A stretch of 64,000 bases of DNA from Nocardioides_C sp963700955 (GTDB taxonomy: Bacteria > Actinomycetota > Actinomycetes > Propionibacteriales > Nocardioidaceae): assembly GCA_963700955.1 (NCBI GenBank), contig CAVOZH010000009.1, positions 1-64,000 on the forward strand, in the 5' to 3' direction. This document shows, piece after piece, positions 32,659 to 41,103 of this stretch. A program made the position numbers and the translations under genes. Each line of letters starts with the position of its first letter. The first letter of the stretch is position 1. Below the pieces are notes generated by a model that saw only the letters and a program-made list of their open reading frames with translations, had not been told where the DNA came from and searched no databases.

Positions 32659-33429
32659 CTAGCCTTCCGAGGCCGCCTTCTTGATGAGGTTGGCCGCCAC
32701 GTCCCGGTACGCGTCGGCACCCCGGTTCTTCCGCGAGGTGGCGAGGATCGACCGGCCCGCGGCGGGAGCCTCGGCGAAGCGGATGGACTTGGGGATCGGC
32801 GGCTCGATCACGTCGAGGCCGTAGGTGTCCGAGATCGTCTCGAGAACCGTGCGCGCATGGTTCGTGCGGCCGTCGTAGAGCGTGGGGAGCACGCCCCAGA
32901 CGCTCAGCTTCTTGTTCGTGAAGCGGCGCACGTCGTGGACGGTGTCGAGGAGCTGACCGACGCCGCGGTGCGAGAGCGTCTCGCACTGGAGCGGGATCAG
33001 CACCCCGGTGGCCGCCGTGAGCGCCGCCACGGTGAGGACGCCGAGTGACGGCGGGCAGTCGAGCAGCACCCAGTCGTAACCCTCGAGGTCCTCGAGCGCA
33101 GCCCTCAAGACGTACTCGCGACCGGTGCGGGTCAGCAGGTCGGCCTCGGCGCGCGCGAGCTCGATCGTCGCCGGCAGGAGGTCCACACCGTCGTCGGTCC
33201 GGATCACCACCTCTGACGCGTCGAGGCCCTTCGTCAGCACGTGGTGGACCGAGAGCTCGAGGTCCTCCGGGTCGATGCCGAGGGAGAACGTCAGGCAGGC
33301 CTGCGGGTCCAGGTCCACGATGAGGACGGACTTGCCCTGCTCGGCCAGGGCGGCACCGAGAGAGGCGACCGTCGTCGTCTTGGCGACGCCACCCTTCTGG
33401 TTGGCGATCGCGAGAATCTGTGTGCTCAT
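32659..33429 (-). CDS. Orphan ParA-family ATPase
   Basis: This 256-residue deviant-Walker ATPase has KGGVAKTTT at 12-20, VLIVDLDPQACLTFSLG, WVLLDCPPSLG and a GRTNHARTVLE segment. No parB, parS-binding or partition partner is adjacent, so it is probably not the chromosomal partition ParA. Mycobacterial homologues (Rv3213c) are of unknown role. ATG 33429 has no clear ribosome-binding site; the upstream extension lacks homologous features. Divergent from an SDR gene. Confidence 0.92.
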   Translation of the reverse strand: MSTQILAIANQKGGVAKTTTVASLGAALAEQGKSVLIVDLDPQACLTFSLGIDPEDLELSVHHVLTKGLDASEVVIRTDDGVDLLPATIELARAEADLLTRTGREYVLRAALEDLEGYDWVLLDCPPSLGVLTVAALTAATGVLIPLQCETLSHRGVGQLLDTVHDVRRFTNKKLSVWGVLPTLYDGRTNHARTVLETISDTYGLDVIEPPIPKSIRFAEAPAAGRSILATSRKNRGADAYRDVAANLIKKAASEG

Positions 33430-33491
33430 CAAGGCCAATTGTGCCCGAGACCGCAGCCGAAGGGGCCCACCGTCCGTGGAATGCTGTGCGC

Positions 33492-34280
33492 ATGTCTTCC
33501 CGCGCCGCAATCGGCATACCTCCCGGCACTGCCCTCGTCACCGGCCCGAGCGCCGGCATCGGTCGTGCGTTCGCCGAGGCGCTCGCCTCGCGAGGTCACG
33601 ATCTCGTCCTCGTGGCGCGCAACCGCGAGCGACTCGAGGAGCTGGCCGAGCACCTGCGGACCAAGCACGACGTGACCGTCGAGGTACTCGTGGCCGACCT
33701 CGCGGACCGCGACGAGCTCGCACGCGTGGAGGTAAGGCTCGCGGACCCTGGCCGACCGGTCTCGCTGCTGGTCAACAACGCCGGGTTCGGGCACAAGCAG
33801 CCGTTCACGCACAACTCCGTCGACGACGAGCAGGAGATGCTCGACGTACTCGTCACGGCGGTCATGCGGCTGAGCCATGCAGCGATCGGACCGATGCTGG
33901 CCCGTGGCGAGGGCGCGATCATCAACGTCGCCAGCGTCGCCGCCTTCCTGCCGAGAGGCACCTACAGCGCAGCCAAGGCCTACGTCGTCTCGTTCAGCCA
34001 GTGGCTCGACGTGACCTACCGCGCCCAGGGTGTGCGCGGCATGGCGCTGTGCCCGGGCTTCGTGCGCACGGAGTTCCACGAGCGGATGGGGGTACGTCGC
34101 GACTCCGCACCGCGGTGGATGTGGCTCGACGCCGACAGGCTCGTGCACGACGCGTTGCACGACCTCGAACGCGGGAGGTCCGTCTCGGTCCCCAGCAAGA
34201 GGTACAAGGTGCTCAGCACGGCCGCCCGCTACACCCCGCCGGCGCTTCTGGGCAGGTTCCAGGGCCTGGGCCGCAAGTAG
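33492..34280 (+). CDS. Short-chain dehydrogenase/reductase
   Basis: This 262-residue Rossmann-fold oxidoreductase has TGPSAGIG (17-24) for NAD(P) binding, NNAGFGHKQ, the catalytic Ser in INVASVAAFLP, and YSAAK with the catalytic Tyr and Lys. The C-terminus is basic (ARYTPPALLGRFQGLGRK). The R residue after the first beta strand (VARNRERL) suggests NADPH. ATG 33492 is the first start clear of the parA region. Substrate unknown. Confidence 0.92.
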   Translation: MSSRAAIGIPPGTALVTGPSAGIGRAFAEALASRGHDLVLVARNRERLEELAEHLRTKHDVTVEVLVADLADRDELARVEVRLADPGRPVSLLVNNAGFGHKQPFTHNSVDDEQEMLDVLVTAVMRLSHAAIGPMLARGEGAIINVASVAAFLPRGTYSAAKAYVVSFSQWLDVTYRAQGVRGMALCPGFVRTEFHERMGVRRDSAPRWMWLDADRLVHDALHDLERGRSVSVPSKRYKVLSTAARYTPPALLGRFQGLGRK

Positions 34281-34303
34281 TCGGCGACGGCGAGATCGCC
34301 GAC
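34280..34303. terminator. Hairpin between SDR and marC
   Basis: GTCGGCGA (34280-34287) and TCGCCGAC (34296-34303) form an 8-bp stem between convergent genes. There is no U-tract, so termination is plausible rather than certain. Confidence 0.45.
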
Positions 34304-34318
34304 GTGGAGGATCCGCGG

Positions 34319-34933
34319 CTATCCCTCCCCCGCCACGAAGGCACGCACCGCATCGGCCACGAGCTGTACTGCGATCGCGGACAGCAGCAGCCCCGCGATC
34401 CGCGAGACGAGAAGGACGCCGCTCTCGCGGATCAGCTTCAGGATCGGCAGCGAGAAGCGCATCGACAGCCAGAGCGCGAGGTGCACCAGGACGACACCGA
34501 GCCCGACCGCGAGGAAGGTGGCCGCCCCGTCGACCTCGTCGGAGAAGACCATCGTGGCCACGATCGCACCAGGACCGGCCATCATCGGCGTGCCCAGCGG
34601 GACGAGTGCGACGTTGGTGTTCGCCGCGGCGGACGCCTCCTGCTCCTTGCCGGTCAGCAGCTCGAGCGCGACCAGGAGGAGCAGCAGACCACCCGCGACC
34701 TGGAGCGCCGGCATCGAGATGTGCAGGTAGGCCAGGATCTGCTGGCCGAAGAACGCGAACGCGACGATCACCGCGAAGGACACGGCGACCGCCTGCCACG
34801 CGGCCCGGCGCATCGACGCAGCTGAACGCCCGCTGGTCAGCGCCAGGAATACGGGGATCGTGCCGACCGGGTCCATGATCACGAACAGCGTCACGAAGAC
34901 CTCGGTCATCAGCACGGAGTCGAGCCAGGTCAC
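34319..34933 (-). CDS. MarC family integral membrane protein
   Basis: This 204-residue protein has about six hydrophobic helices, starting with FVTLFVIMDPVGTIPVFLAL, the MarC signature. PLGTPMMAGPGAIVATM follows in the middle. Despite its name, the family is not shown to confer multiple antibiotic resistance. The GTG start overlaps the stop of the PHP gene (GTGA), so it is translationally coupled to it. Longer N-terminal readings are unlikely because they add a non-membrane extension. Confidence 0.9.
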   Translation of the reverse strand: MTWLDSVLMTEVFVTLFVIMDPVGTIPVFLALTSGRSAASMRRAAWQAVAVSFAVIVAFAFFGQQILAYLHISMPALQVAGGLLLLLVALELLTGKEQEASAAANTNVALVPLGTPMMAGPGAIVATMVFSDEVDGAATFLAVGLGVVLVHLALWLSMRFSLPILKLIRESGVLLVSRIAGLLLSAIAVQLVADAVRAFVAGEG

Positions 34934-35811
34934 CGGGCGAGCACCTCGGGCGTGCGGCGCCCTGAGGCGGCAGCGGAGGAACGAGCAAGGGCGAGGAGGC
35001 GCTCGAACTGCTCGGGGTCGGTGGTGTTGCACCCGAGCTCGTGGTCGCGCTTGCCGTCACCGTGGTAGTCGCTCGACCCCGTCATCACGAGGTCGAGGTC
35101 GCGTGCGATCGAGCGCAACGCGGCGCGCGTCTCCTCGTCGTGGTCCTGGTGGTCGACCTCGATCCCGGCGAGGCCCTGCTCCTTGAGGGCGGCGAAACCT
35201 GCCTCGTCGAGTGCGTCGAAGTTGTGGCGCTTGGCCCACGGATGGGCGATGACGCTCACCCCGCCGGCCTGGGCGACCGTGTGGATCATGGCCTCGAGCG
35301 GGGCAGCATAGCGGTGGACGTACGCCGGCCCGTGCGAGCCGAGGTAGGTCTCGAACGCCTCCCCCCGATGCTGGACGACCCCCTTCTCCACCAGCGCGTC
35401 GGCGACATGCGGACGACCCAGGGCAGCGGCGTCCCCGGCGATCCGGCGTACGTCTGCCTCCTCGATGTCGATACCGATCCCGCGCAGCTTCTCGAGCGTG
35501 GCAGGCAGCCGCGCGTTGCGGCCGTCGAGGATCCGCTCGAGCTCGAGACCGAGGGGCTCGTACGTGGGGTCTGGGAGGTAGGCGAGCAGGTGCGCGCCGT
35601 GGCCGGCGAGCTTGCAGCTGATCTCCAGCCCCCGGACCAGCGTGATCCCCTCCTGCTCGGCCGCCTTCTCCGCCTCGACCCACCCCTCCGTGGTGTCGTG
35701 GTCGGTGAGCCCGAGCACGTCGATCCCCTGCTCCTTGGCGTGCCGGACCAGCTCGCCCGGCGTGGTCGTGCCGTCCGAGCGGTCGGAGTGGGTGTGGAGG
35801 TCGATGCGCAC
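34930..35811 (-). CDS. PHP-domain phosphoesterase (YciV/RNase AM-like)
   Basis: This 293-residue PHP protein has DLHTHSDRSDGT at the N-terminus, LTDHDTTEGW, GLEISCKLAGH, VSVIAHPWA, and a late SSDYHGDGK block. These are the clustered His/Asp ligands of a trinuclear metal site. The pattern matches nucleoside 3',5'-bisphosphate phosphatase/RNase AM enzymes. The start is GTG. It is followed by overlapping marC. Also 28 bp downstream of the DUF6758 gene on the same strand. Confidence 0.92.
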   Translation of the reverse strand: MRIDLHTHSDRSDGTTTPGELVRHAKEQGIDVLGLTDHDTTEGWVEAEKAAEQEGITLVRGLEISCKLAGHGAHLLAYLPDPTYEPLGLELERILDGRNARLPATLEKLRGIGIDIEEADVRRIAGDAAALGRPHVADALVEKGVVQHRGEAFETYLGSHGPAYVHRYAAPLEAMIHTVAQAGGVSVIAHPWAKRHNFDALDEAGFAALKEQGLAGIEVDHQDHDEETRAALRSIARDLDLVMTGSSDYHGDGKRDHELGCNTTDPEQFERLLALARSSAAASGRRTPEVLAR

Positions 35812-35839
35812 CCGCGCAGCCTAACCGCCGGCACCCCTG

Positions 35840-36475
35840 TCACCACGGCGGCGGGTGGCCCCCGAAAGGTACGTCGATCAGCTCGGGCCCGAGGGTCGCC
35901 ACATCGGCGAGGACCCACTCGTCGTGCAGCAGCAGCGCGGCCGAGGCCGGACGGAGCACGACCCACAGCCAGCGGCCGTGGGCCTCCCCCGCGAACACCG
36001 ACCGGTCGAAGGCCGGATCGCTGGACGAGGTCGACACCGACCACAACGACACCGCCACGCCGTCGATGCGCACCTTGACGTGGGGCGGTCCCTCCCCCAC
36101 CTCGGCTCCGGGATCGGTATGGTCCACTCCCGCGCACCGAGCCCCGAGCCCGACTCCCGGCTCCTCCGACACGATCGTCAGCTCCACGACACCGTCGGGA
36201 TCGGTGACCCCGCTGCAGGAGAGCAGGCTGGCCCGGGCCTCACGATCCGGTGCCGCAACACAGCCGAAGTCGGTGATCGTCCAGCCAGGCGCAAGCGGCC
36301 ACGGCACCAGGGTCGGCGCGCCGTCACAGTGGCCGAGATGCTCGGCCAGAGCCTCGTAGCTCGCCACGGGCGGCCGCCACAACGGGATGATCGCGCCGTG
36401 GTCGGGGCACTTCCAGCCGTCCTCACCCTCGTTCAACGGTGAGGTGCAGCGGGGGCAGCCGGCCGCGAGAGTCAT
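35840..36475 (-). CDS. DUF6758 family protein with N-terminal zinc ribbon
   Basis: This 211-residue protein begins MTLAAGCPRCTSPLNEG, then WKCPDHGAIIPLW, giving three cysteines plus a His for zinc. The rest is a soluble domain with LAPGWTITDFGCVA and LRPASAALLLHDEW blocks. It matches the actinobacterial DUF6758 family of unknown function. No ribosome-binding site is visible before the ATG, so leaderless translation is possible. It precedes the PHP gene. Confidence 0.85.
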   Translation of the reverse strand: MTLAAGCPRCTSPLNEGEDGWKCPDHGAIIPLWRPPVASYEALAEHLGHCDGAPTLVPWPLAPGWTITDFGCVAAPDREARASLLSCSGVTDPDGVVELTIVSEEPGVGLGARCAGVDHTDPGAEVGEGPPHVKVRIDGVAVSLWSVSTSSSDPAFDRSVFAGEAHGRWLWVVLRPASAALLLHDEWVLADVATLGPELIDVPFGGHPPPW

Positions 36476-36535
36476 AGGGATAACCGTTGTGCCCGGGGCA
36501 GCCTTCGTCAAGGAAGCCGGTCCTATCCTGGGCCA

Positions 36536-36952
36536 GTGGAGCGGCGCAGGGTGCAGTGCGTGGGAGGCGTCATCGTGGGCGCCGACGGCCGGATCCTGCT
36601 CATCCAGCGAGGCAACGAACCGTCCAAGGGCTGCTGGTCTGTCCCAGGCGGCCGGATCGAGCAGGGTGAGGACGACGCGAGCGCGACAGCCCGCGAAGTG
36701 CTCGAGGAGACCGGGCTGCCGGTCGTGGTGGCCGACCTGGTCGGCACCGTGGAGCGCGATGCACCGGACGGCTCGGTCTTCGTGATCCGCGACTACCGCT
36801 GCTTCCCTGCCGAGGGTGCCGACCTGGCGGGAGTCGTCGCCGGGGACGACGCGGCCGACGTCGGCTGGTTCACCCCTCAAGAGGTGCGCACGCTCGACTG
36901 CGCTCCCGGACTGGTCGAGGCTCTGGACGAGTGGGGCGTGCTCCTGACCTGA
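36536..36952 (+). CDS. Nudix hydrolase (MutT-like)
   Basis: This 138-residue protein has CVGGVIVGADGRILLIQRG and a Nudix box, GGRIEQGEDDASATAREVLE continuing ETG. Short length and organisation are MutT/ADP-ribose hydrolase-like; the substrate is undetermined. A TATCCT sequence lies ~9 bp upstream of the GTG start, with no ribosome-binding site, consistent with a leaderless transcript. Convergent with the POT transporter gene, 4 bp apart. Confidence 0.9.
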   Translation: MERRRVQCVGGVIVGADGRILLIQRGNEPSKGCWSVPGGRIEQGEDDASATAREVLEETGLPVVVADLVGTVERDAPDGSVFVIRDYRCFPAEGADLAGVVAGDDAADVGWFTPQEVRTLDCAPGLVEALDEWGVLLT

Positions 36953-36956
36953 GCGG

Positions 36957-38438
36957 TCAGTGCACGCCGCTCATGAGCTTGCGGATCGGGCCCGAGAACA
37001 CGGCGAGCACGATGCCGATGCCCAGCGCAACCACACCAAGGACACCGAAGTAGCCTCCCTCATGGTCAGGCGAGTAGAACTTCGCGAGGTACCCCGACAT
37101 GGCCGTGCCGAGGGCGACCGAAAGGAAGAACAGCGCCACCATCTGAGTCTTGAACACCTCGGGCGCCAGCTTCGTGGCGAGCGAGAGGCCGACCGGCGAG
37201 AGCAGCAGCTCGGCCAGCGTGAAGACCAGCAGGATGCCGATCAGCCCCAGCAACGGCGCGCTGTTCGCACCCCCTCCAGCCATCGGGATGAAGAGCAGGA
37301 ACGCCACGCCCATGAGCGCCGTACCACCGGCGAACTTCATCGGCGTCGACGGCTGCCGCGACCCGAGCTTGGTCCACATCGTGGCGAACAGGCCGGCGAG
37401 CAGGATGATGAAGACCGGGTTGATCGACTGCACCCACGACACCGGCATCTCCCACCCGAAGACGCTGCGGTCGAGCCGCTTGTCCGAGTAGACGGTCACG
37501 ACGGTGAACTGCTGCTGGTACAGCGACCAGAACGCGGCGCTGGTGAGGAACATGGGGATGAACGCGAGGACCCGCCGACGCTCCACCGAGGTGATCTTCT
37601 TGCTGGTGAGGATGACCCCGAAGTAGACGATCGCGGCCACGATCGTCAGGCCGATCACGATGTCGGCCAGGTTCGAGGCCGTGAGGAAGCCGGACAGGAC
37701 CGCCGCGACGATCACCAGGACGCCGACCACGCCCACACCGATGGCCACTGGCCGCCGGTTCGCCGGCAGCGGGTTGTGCAGGTTGTTCGAGGACGCGGGC
37801 AGGTTCTTGCGGCCAAGGGTGTACTGCACGAGACCGGCGAACATGCCGATGGCGGCCAGGGCGAAGCCGACGTGGAAGCCGTAGTTCTTCTGCGCGATCC
37901 CGGTCAGCAGCGGACCGACGAGCGCGCCGAGGTTGATGCCGAGGTAGAACAGCGAGAAGCCGGCGTCACGGCGGTCGTCATCCTCGGAGTACAGGGACCC
38001 GACGAGGGCTGTGGCGTTCGCCTTGAGACCGCCACTTCCGACGCCTACCAGGACCAAGCCGACAGCCACGCCGGTGAAGCCAGGCAGCAGGGACAGCGCC
38101 AGGTGGCCGCACATGATCATGACCGCGCTGTAGAAGAGCGTCCGCTCGGAGCCCAGCACACGGTCCGCCAGCCATGCCCCAAGGATCGTGGACAGGTAGA
38201 CCAGACCGCCGTACGCACCGACGATGCCGCTGGCGGTGGTCTCGTCGAGTCCCAAACCGCCCTTGGCAGCCGAGTAGTACAGGTAGATCAGGAGAATCCC
38301 CTGCATGCCGTAGAAGGAGAACCGCTCCCACATCTCGACACCGAAGAGGTTGGCGAGGACGCGCGGTTGTCCGAAGAAGGACTTCTCGTCGCGGGCTGGA
38401 ACTTGTACTTCAGCTGGTTCAGTGATCCGAGTGCTCAC
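36957..38438 (-). CDS. POT/PTR family proton-coupled peptide transporter
   Basis: This major-facilitator protein of ~493 residues has the POT signature LANLFGVEMWERFSFYGMQG (ExxERFxYY-like) near the start, then LADRVLGSERTLFYSAVM. About 14 hydrophobic helices follow, including SVFGWEMPVSWVQSINPVF. It imports di- and tripeptides with protons. GTG 38438 (VSTRITEP) was chosen; an upstream ORF extension carries no transporter features. A solitary gene between a Nudix and a histidine phosphatase. Confidence 0.95.
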   Translation of the reverse strand: MSTRITEPAEVQVPARDEKSFFGQPRVLANLFGVEMWERFSFYGMQGILLIYLYYSAAKGGLGLDETTASGIVGAYGGLVYLSTILGAWLADRVLGSERTLFYSAVMIMCGHLALSLLPGFTGVAVGLVLVGVGSGGLKANATALVGSLYSEDDDRRDAGFSLFYLGINLGALVGPLLTGIAQKNYGFHVGFALAAIGMFAGLVQYTLGRKNLPASSNNLHNPLPANRRPVAIGVGVVGVLVIVAAVLSGFLTASNLADIVIGLTIVAAIVYFGVILTSKKITSVERRRVLAFIPMFLTSAAFWSLYQQQFTVVTVYSDKRLDRSVFGWEMPVSWVQSINPVFIILLAGLFATMWTKLGSRQPSTPMKFAGGTALMGVAFLLFIPMAGGGANSAPLLGLIGILLVFTLAELLLSPVGLSLATKLAPEVFKTQMVALFFLSVALGTAMSGYLAKFYSPDHEGGYFGVLGVVALGIGIVLAVFSGPIRKLMSGVH

Positions 38439-38586
38439 TGACTCGACGCTGTCATGCGACGCACTTGCCCGCAAAACGGGCGGTATAGACCAGAAGCGGG
38501 GGAAAATACCGAGACCCCGATCTCCCCCGGTCTCCTCGACGGCCACACCGGGTGGGCCGGCTCCACGCGCCGGTTGCGAGTGCGGG

Positions 38587-39153
38587 TCAGCTGTTCCAGC
38601 GCAGGATCACGGCAGTCTCGCGCTCGTAGCCGAGGACCGAGACCGTCGCTGTGTCGAGGCGGAAGAGCCGCCCGTCGCTCACGTTCAGCCCGAGCCACCG
38701 CGCTGTGAGCCCCCGGAGCGCGTGCCCGTGGCCGAACACGAGGACCCGCCCCTGTCGAAGCCCTCCGAGTGCCCGGTCGAGCCGCTCCGCCACGTGAGCC
38801 GCGCTTTCCCCTCCGGGGCTCAGGTGCGTCCAGACGGACCAGCCCGGCACCCTTTCGCGGATCTCCGCGGTGGTCCGTCCTTCGTACTCCCCGTAGTCCC
38901 ACTCGACGAGGTCGTCGAGAACCTCGGGTCTGTCGAAGCCTGCGAGCTCGGCGGTACGGCGGGACCGCTGCCGCGGACTACTGACCACCCTGTCGAACGA
39001 CTCACCCGCCAGGCGTTCGCGAAGGTTCTTCGCCGCCGCCTCGCCATTCGGGGTCAGGGCAACGTCGGTGCGCGAGGTGTGGCGGTGGTCCCGGCTCCAC
39101 TCCGTCTCGCCGTGGCGCACGAGCCAGAGCTCGGAGCCGGACACCTCGGACAC
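38587..39153 (-). CDS. Histidine phosphatase family protein
   Basis: This 188-residue protein has the phosphohistidine motif LWLVRHGETEWSRD, then SPRQRSRRTAEL, EWDYGEYEG and the second His in VFGHGHALRGL. It is an acid-phosphatase-like member of the phosphoglycerate mutase superfamily, similar to mycobacterial gpm2/Rv3214, and not the glycolytic enzyme. The GTG start lies one base beyond the MaoC stop, implying translational coupling. Confidence 0.92.
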   Translation of the reverse strand: MSEVSGSELWLVRHGETEWSRDHRHTSRTDVALTPNGEAAAKNLRERLAGESFDRVVSSPRQRSRRTAELAGFDRPEVLDDLVEWDYGEYEGRTTAEIRERVPGWSVWTHLSPGGESAAHVAERLDRALGGLRQGRVLVFGHGHALRGLTARWLGLNVSDGRLFRLDTATVSVLGYERETAVILRWNS

Positions 39154-39154
39154 C

Positions 39155-39688
39155 TCAGTCCGCGTTCGGTCCGGGCCAGTTCTTGTCCGGCTGCGGCACC
39201 GGGCGAGCCGGCTGCTCCCCGCCGCGCGACTCCAGGTAGTTGTCCTTAGGCACCATCACCTTGCGGCGGAAGATGCAGACCACCTTGCCGTCCTGGTTGT
39301 AGCCGATGGTCTCGACGTAGACCACGCCGCGGTCGTCCTTGGACTTGCTCTCCCACTTGTCGAGCACGGTCGTCTCGCCGTAGATCGTGTCGCCGTGGAA
39401 GGTCGGCGCCACGTGGCGCAGCGACTCGATCTCGAGGTTGGCGATCGCCTTGCCGGAGATGTCGGGCACGCTCATGCCCAGCAGCAGCGAGTAGATGTAG
39501 TTGCCGACGACGACGTTCTTGCCGAACTGCGTGGTGTTCTCCGCGTAGTTCACGTCCATGTGCAGCGGGTGGTGGTTCATCGTGATCAGGCAGAACAGGT
39601 GGTCGTCGTACTCGGTGACCGTCTTGCCTGGCCAGTGCTTGTACGTCGCGCCGACCTCGAACTCCTCGTAGCTGCGACCGAACTGCAT
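39155..39688 (-). CDS. MaoC-family hydratase, probable mesaconyl-CoA hydratase
   Basis: This 177-residue hot-dog fold protein has MTNY-type MaoC features: TMNHHPLHMDVNYAENTTQF (hydratase His/Asp) and VVVGNYIYSLLLGMS. It closely resembles, from memory, the Streptomyces MaoC protein beside the ethylmalonyl-CoA pathway genes, which hydrates mesaconyl-C1-CoA. GGAG stands 8 bp before the ATG. The lyase (47.1 kb) and dehydrogenase (43.6 kb) of the same pathway are nearby. General MaoC assignment is firm; the specific substrate is inference. Confidence 0.85.
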   Translation of the reverse strand: MQFGRSYEEFEVGATYKHWPGKTVTEYDDHLFCLITMNHHPLHMDVNYAENTTQFGKNVVVGNYIYSLLLGMSVPDISGKAIANLEIESLRHVAPTFHGDTIYGETTVLDKWESKSKDDRGVVYVETIGYNQDGKVVCIFRRKVMVPKDNYLESRGGEQPARPVPQPDKNWPGPNAD

Positions 39689-39789
39689 CCCACACACTCC
39701 TGTTTTCTCGACGTCGGGCGTTCGCCCTATCGTGCCGAAACCGGAGCGGCCGCGGGAGAGCCGGAGCGGGTGTCGTTACTCACGCAGGC

Positions 39790-39987
39790 TCAGGAGCCGC
39801 CGCCACCGGCCTTGCGACGGTGCATCTTGGGAGCGCCGCCGAGAACCTCGGGACCGTGAGCCTTCTCCTTGGCTCCGGCGGGCTGGTCCGCGCCACGGTG
39901 GTTGCCCTGCTTGCGCGCGAGCGCCTCCCGCATCTTGGCCTTCAGGTCCTCGTTGTCTGCCGAGCCGTTGCTGCTGTCCGCGGCCAT
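39790..39987 (-). CDS. DUF5302 small protein
   Basis: This 65-residue hydrophilic protein (LKAKMREALARKQGNHRGAD, then VLGGAPKMHRRKAGGGGS) is predicted to be largely disordered. It matches the DUF5302 family of actinobacterial small proteins. AGGAGG lies 4 bp before the ATG at 39987. It lies between the MaoC and DUF2332 genes on the same strand. Function unknown. Confidence 0.83.
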   Translation of the reverse strand: MAADSSNGSADNEDLKAKMREALARKQGNHRGADQPAGAKEKAHGPEVLGGAPKMHRRKAGGGGS

Positions 39988-40050
39988 GGAACCTCCTGGG
40001 TGGGTGTGTGCCGCCACCCTGGCACGACAGCCCGTCAACCGTCGAGGCCT

Positions 40051-41100
40051 TTACTCCCACGTCGTGGGGAGGCCGTGCCCGACGGTCGTTCCGATCACCC
40101 GGCGCTCCCCACCCGGCCACAGCCGCAGCACGACGAGGAACTCGTGGTCGGACTTCGGCGTACGACGGGCGGGCTCGGCCGCCAGGTGCGCGAAGGGTGA
40201 CTCCCCCGTAGCGGCCGCCCCCAGCTCCTCCACCCGGTCGGAGGCGGCCGACTGGTCGTCAGCGGTGAGGTACTGCCACATCACGCTGTGCCACAGCACC
40301 GTCATGGCACCCTCGCGGAGCTCGATCTCACGGACGAACGACACCGCGTCGGCCGCTCGCACCTCGACCGGGTGCTCCGCGGCGATCTCGAACGCGCTTC
40401 GCAGCCGCTCGAGGCGCGCACGCTGGTCGGGCCAGACGTACGAGGTGAGGCGGGCCCGGCCCTCGAGGCTCGACACGTCGACGGGGGCGAGGTCGCTCCC
40501 CACCCGTTCGACCACGGCGAGGTCCGGCCACGGCTCGACCGGCCTCCCCTTCCAGCAGTCGGCCAGGCGGACGGGGCTGTCGGGTGGTCCTTGGACGACC
40601 TGGCCGTCGACCTCGTAGGCGAACCGGTCGGCGTTCAGGTTCAGCCCGCCGCTCGACCCCATCTCCATCAGCCGGACCGGCAGCCGACACGTCTCACCGA
40701 TACGCAGCAGGCCGCCCATCAACGCCGAGGCGCGGCCGATCTCGTTGGTCTGCGGTGCGAGCCCGAGGCCGCTGCGAACCTCGTCGGTGCGCTCACGCAG
40801 CAACCGCTCGAGCAGCGGCCAGGCGGTGTCGAGGTCCCAGGTGCCCCCGACGCTCGGGTAGCAGCGGGCGAGCTCGCCGGCCCGACGGTCGAGCACGAGC
40901 CGATGGACGGTGCCGGCCAGTCTCAGGGCGAGCCCGGACGGGCCCCGGTCGTCCTCGTGCCCGGTGAGCACCTCCGCCGTGACGCCGCCGGCGTCCATGT
41001 CGTCGGCGAGCCGGTTCAGGAGCTCTTCGTACATCGGCGAGCCGAGCCTCCCGCAGGCACCCGCCTGCTCGCGGAAGTGGCCCGAGATCCTCGACAGCAT
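40051..41100 (-). CDS. DUF2332 family protein
   Basis: This 349-residue soluble protein has ISGHFREQAGACGRLGSPMY at the start, LPVRLMEMGSSGGLNLNADR in the middle, MTVLWHSVMWQYL, and SDHEFLVVLRLWPGGERRVI at the end. These are conserved blocks of DUF2332. The EMGSSGGLNL segment looks like a glycine-rich methyltransferase-type cofactor loop, but this is not established. It lies 3 bp after the first sulfotransferase gene's stop. Function unknown. Confidence 0.88.
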   Translation of the reverse strand: MLSRISGHFREQAGACGRLGSPMYEELLNRLADDMDAGGVTAEVLTGHEDDRGPSGLALRLAGTVHRLVLDRRAGELARCYPSVGGTWDLDTAWPLLERLLRERTDEVRSGLGLAPQTNEIGRASALMGGLLRIGETCRLPVRLMEMGSSGGLNLNADRFAYEVDGQVVQGPPDSPVRLADCWKGRPVEPWPDLAVVERVGSDLAPVDVSSLEGRARLTSYVWPDQRARLERLRSAFEIAAEHPVEVRAADAVSFVREIELREGAMTVLWHSVMWQYLTADDQSAASDRVEELGAAATGESPFAHLAAEPARRTPKSDHEFLVVLRLWPGGERRVIGTTVGHGLPTTWE

Positions 41101-41103
41101 CGG

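Noticed and set aside
32659..33429. ParA as a chromosome- or plasmid-partition gene.
   Set aside because: No parB or parS is adjacent and the surrounding genes are chromosomal core; it fits the orphan actinobacterial ParA group.
34319..34933. Multiple antibiotic resistance by MarC.
   Set aside because: The family name is historical; resistance activity is not supported for MarC proteins.
38587..39153. Glycolytic phosphoglycerate mutase.
   Set aside because: Length, the second His motif and the small size fit the broad-specificity histidine phosphatase branch rather than GpmA.
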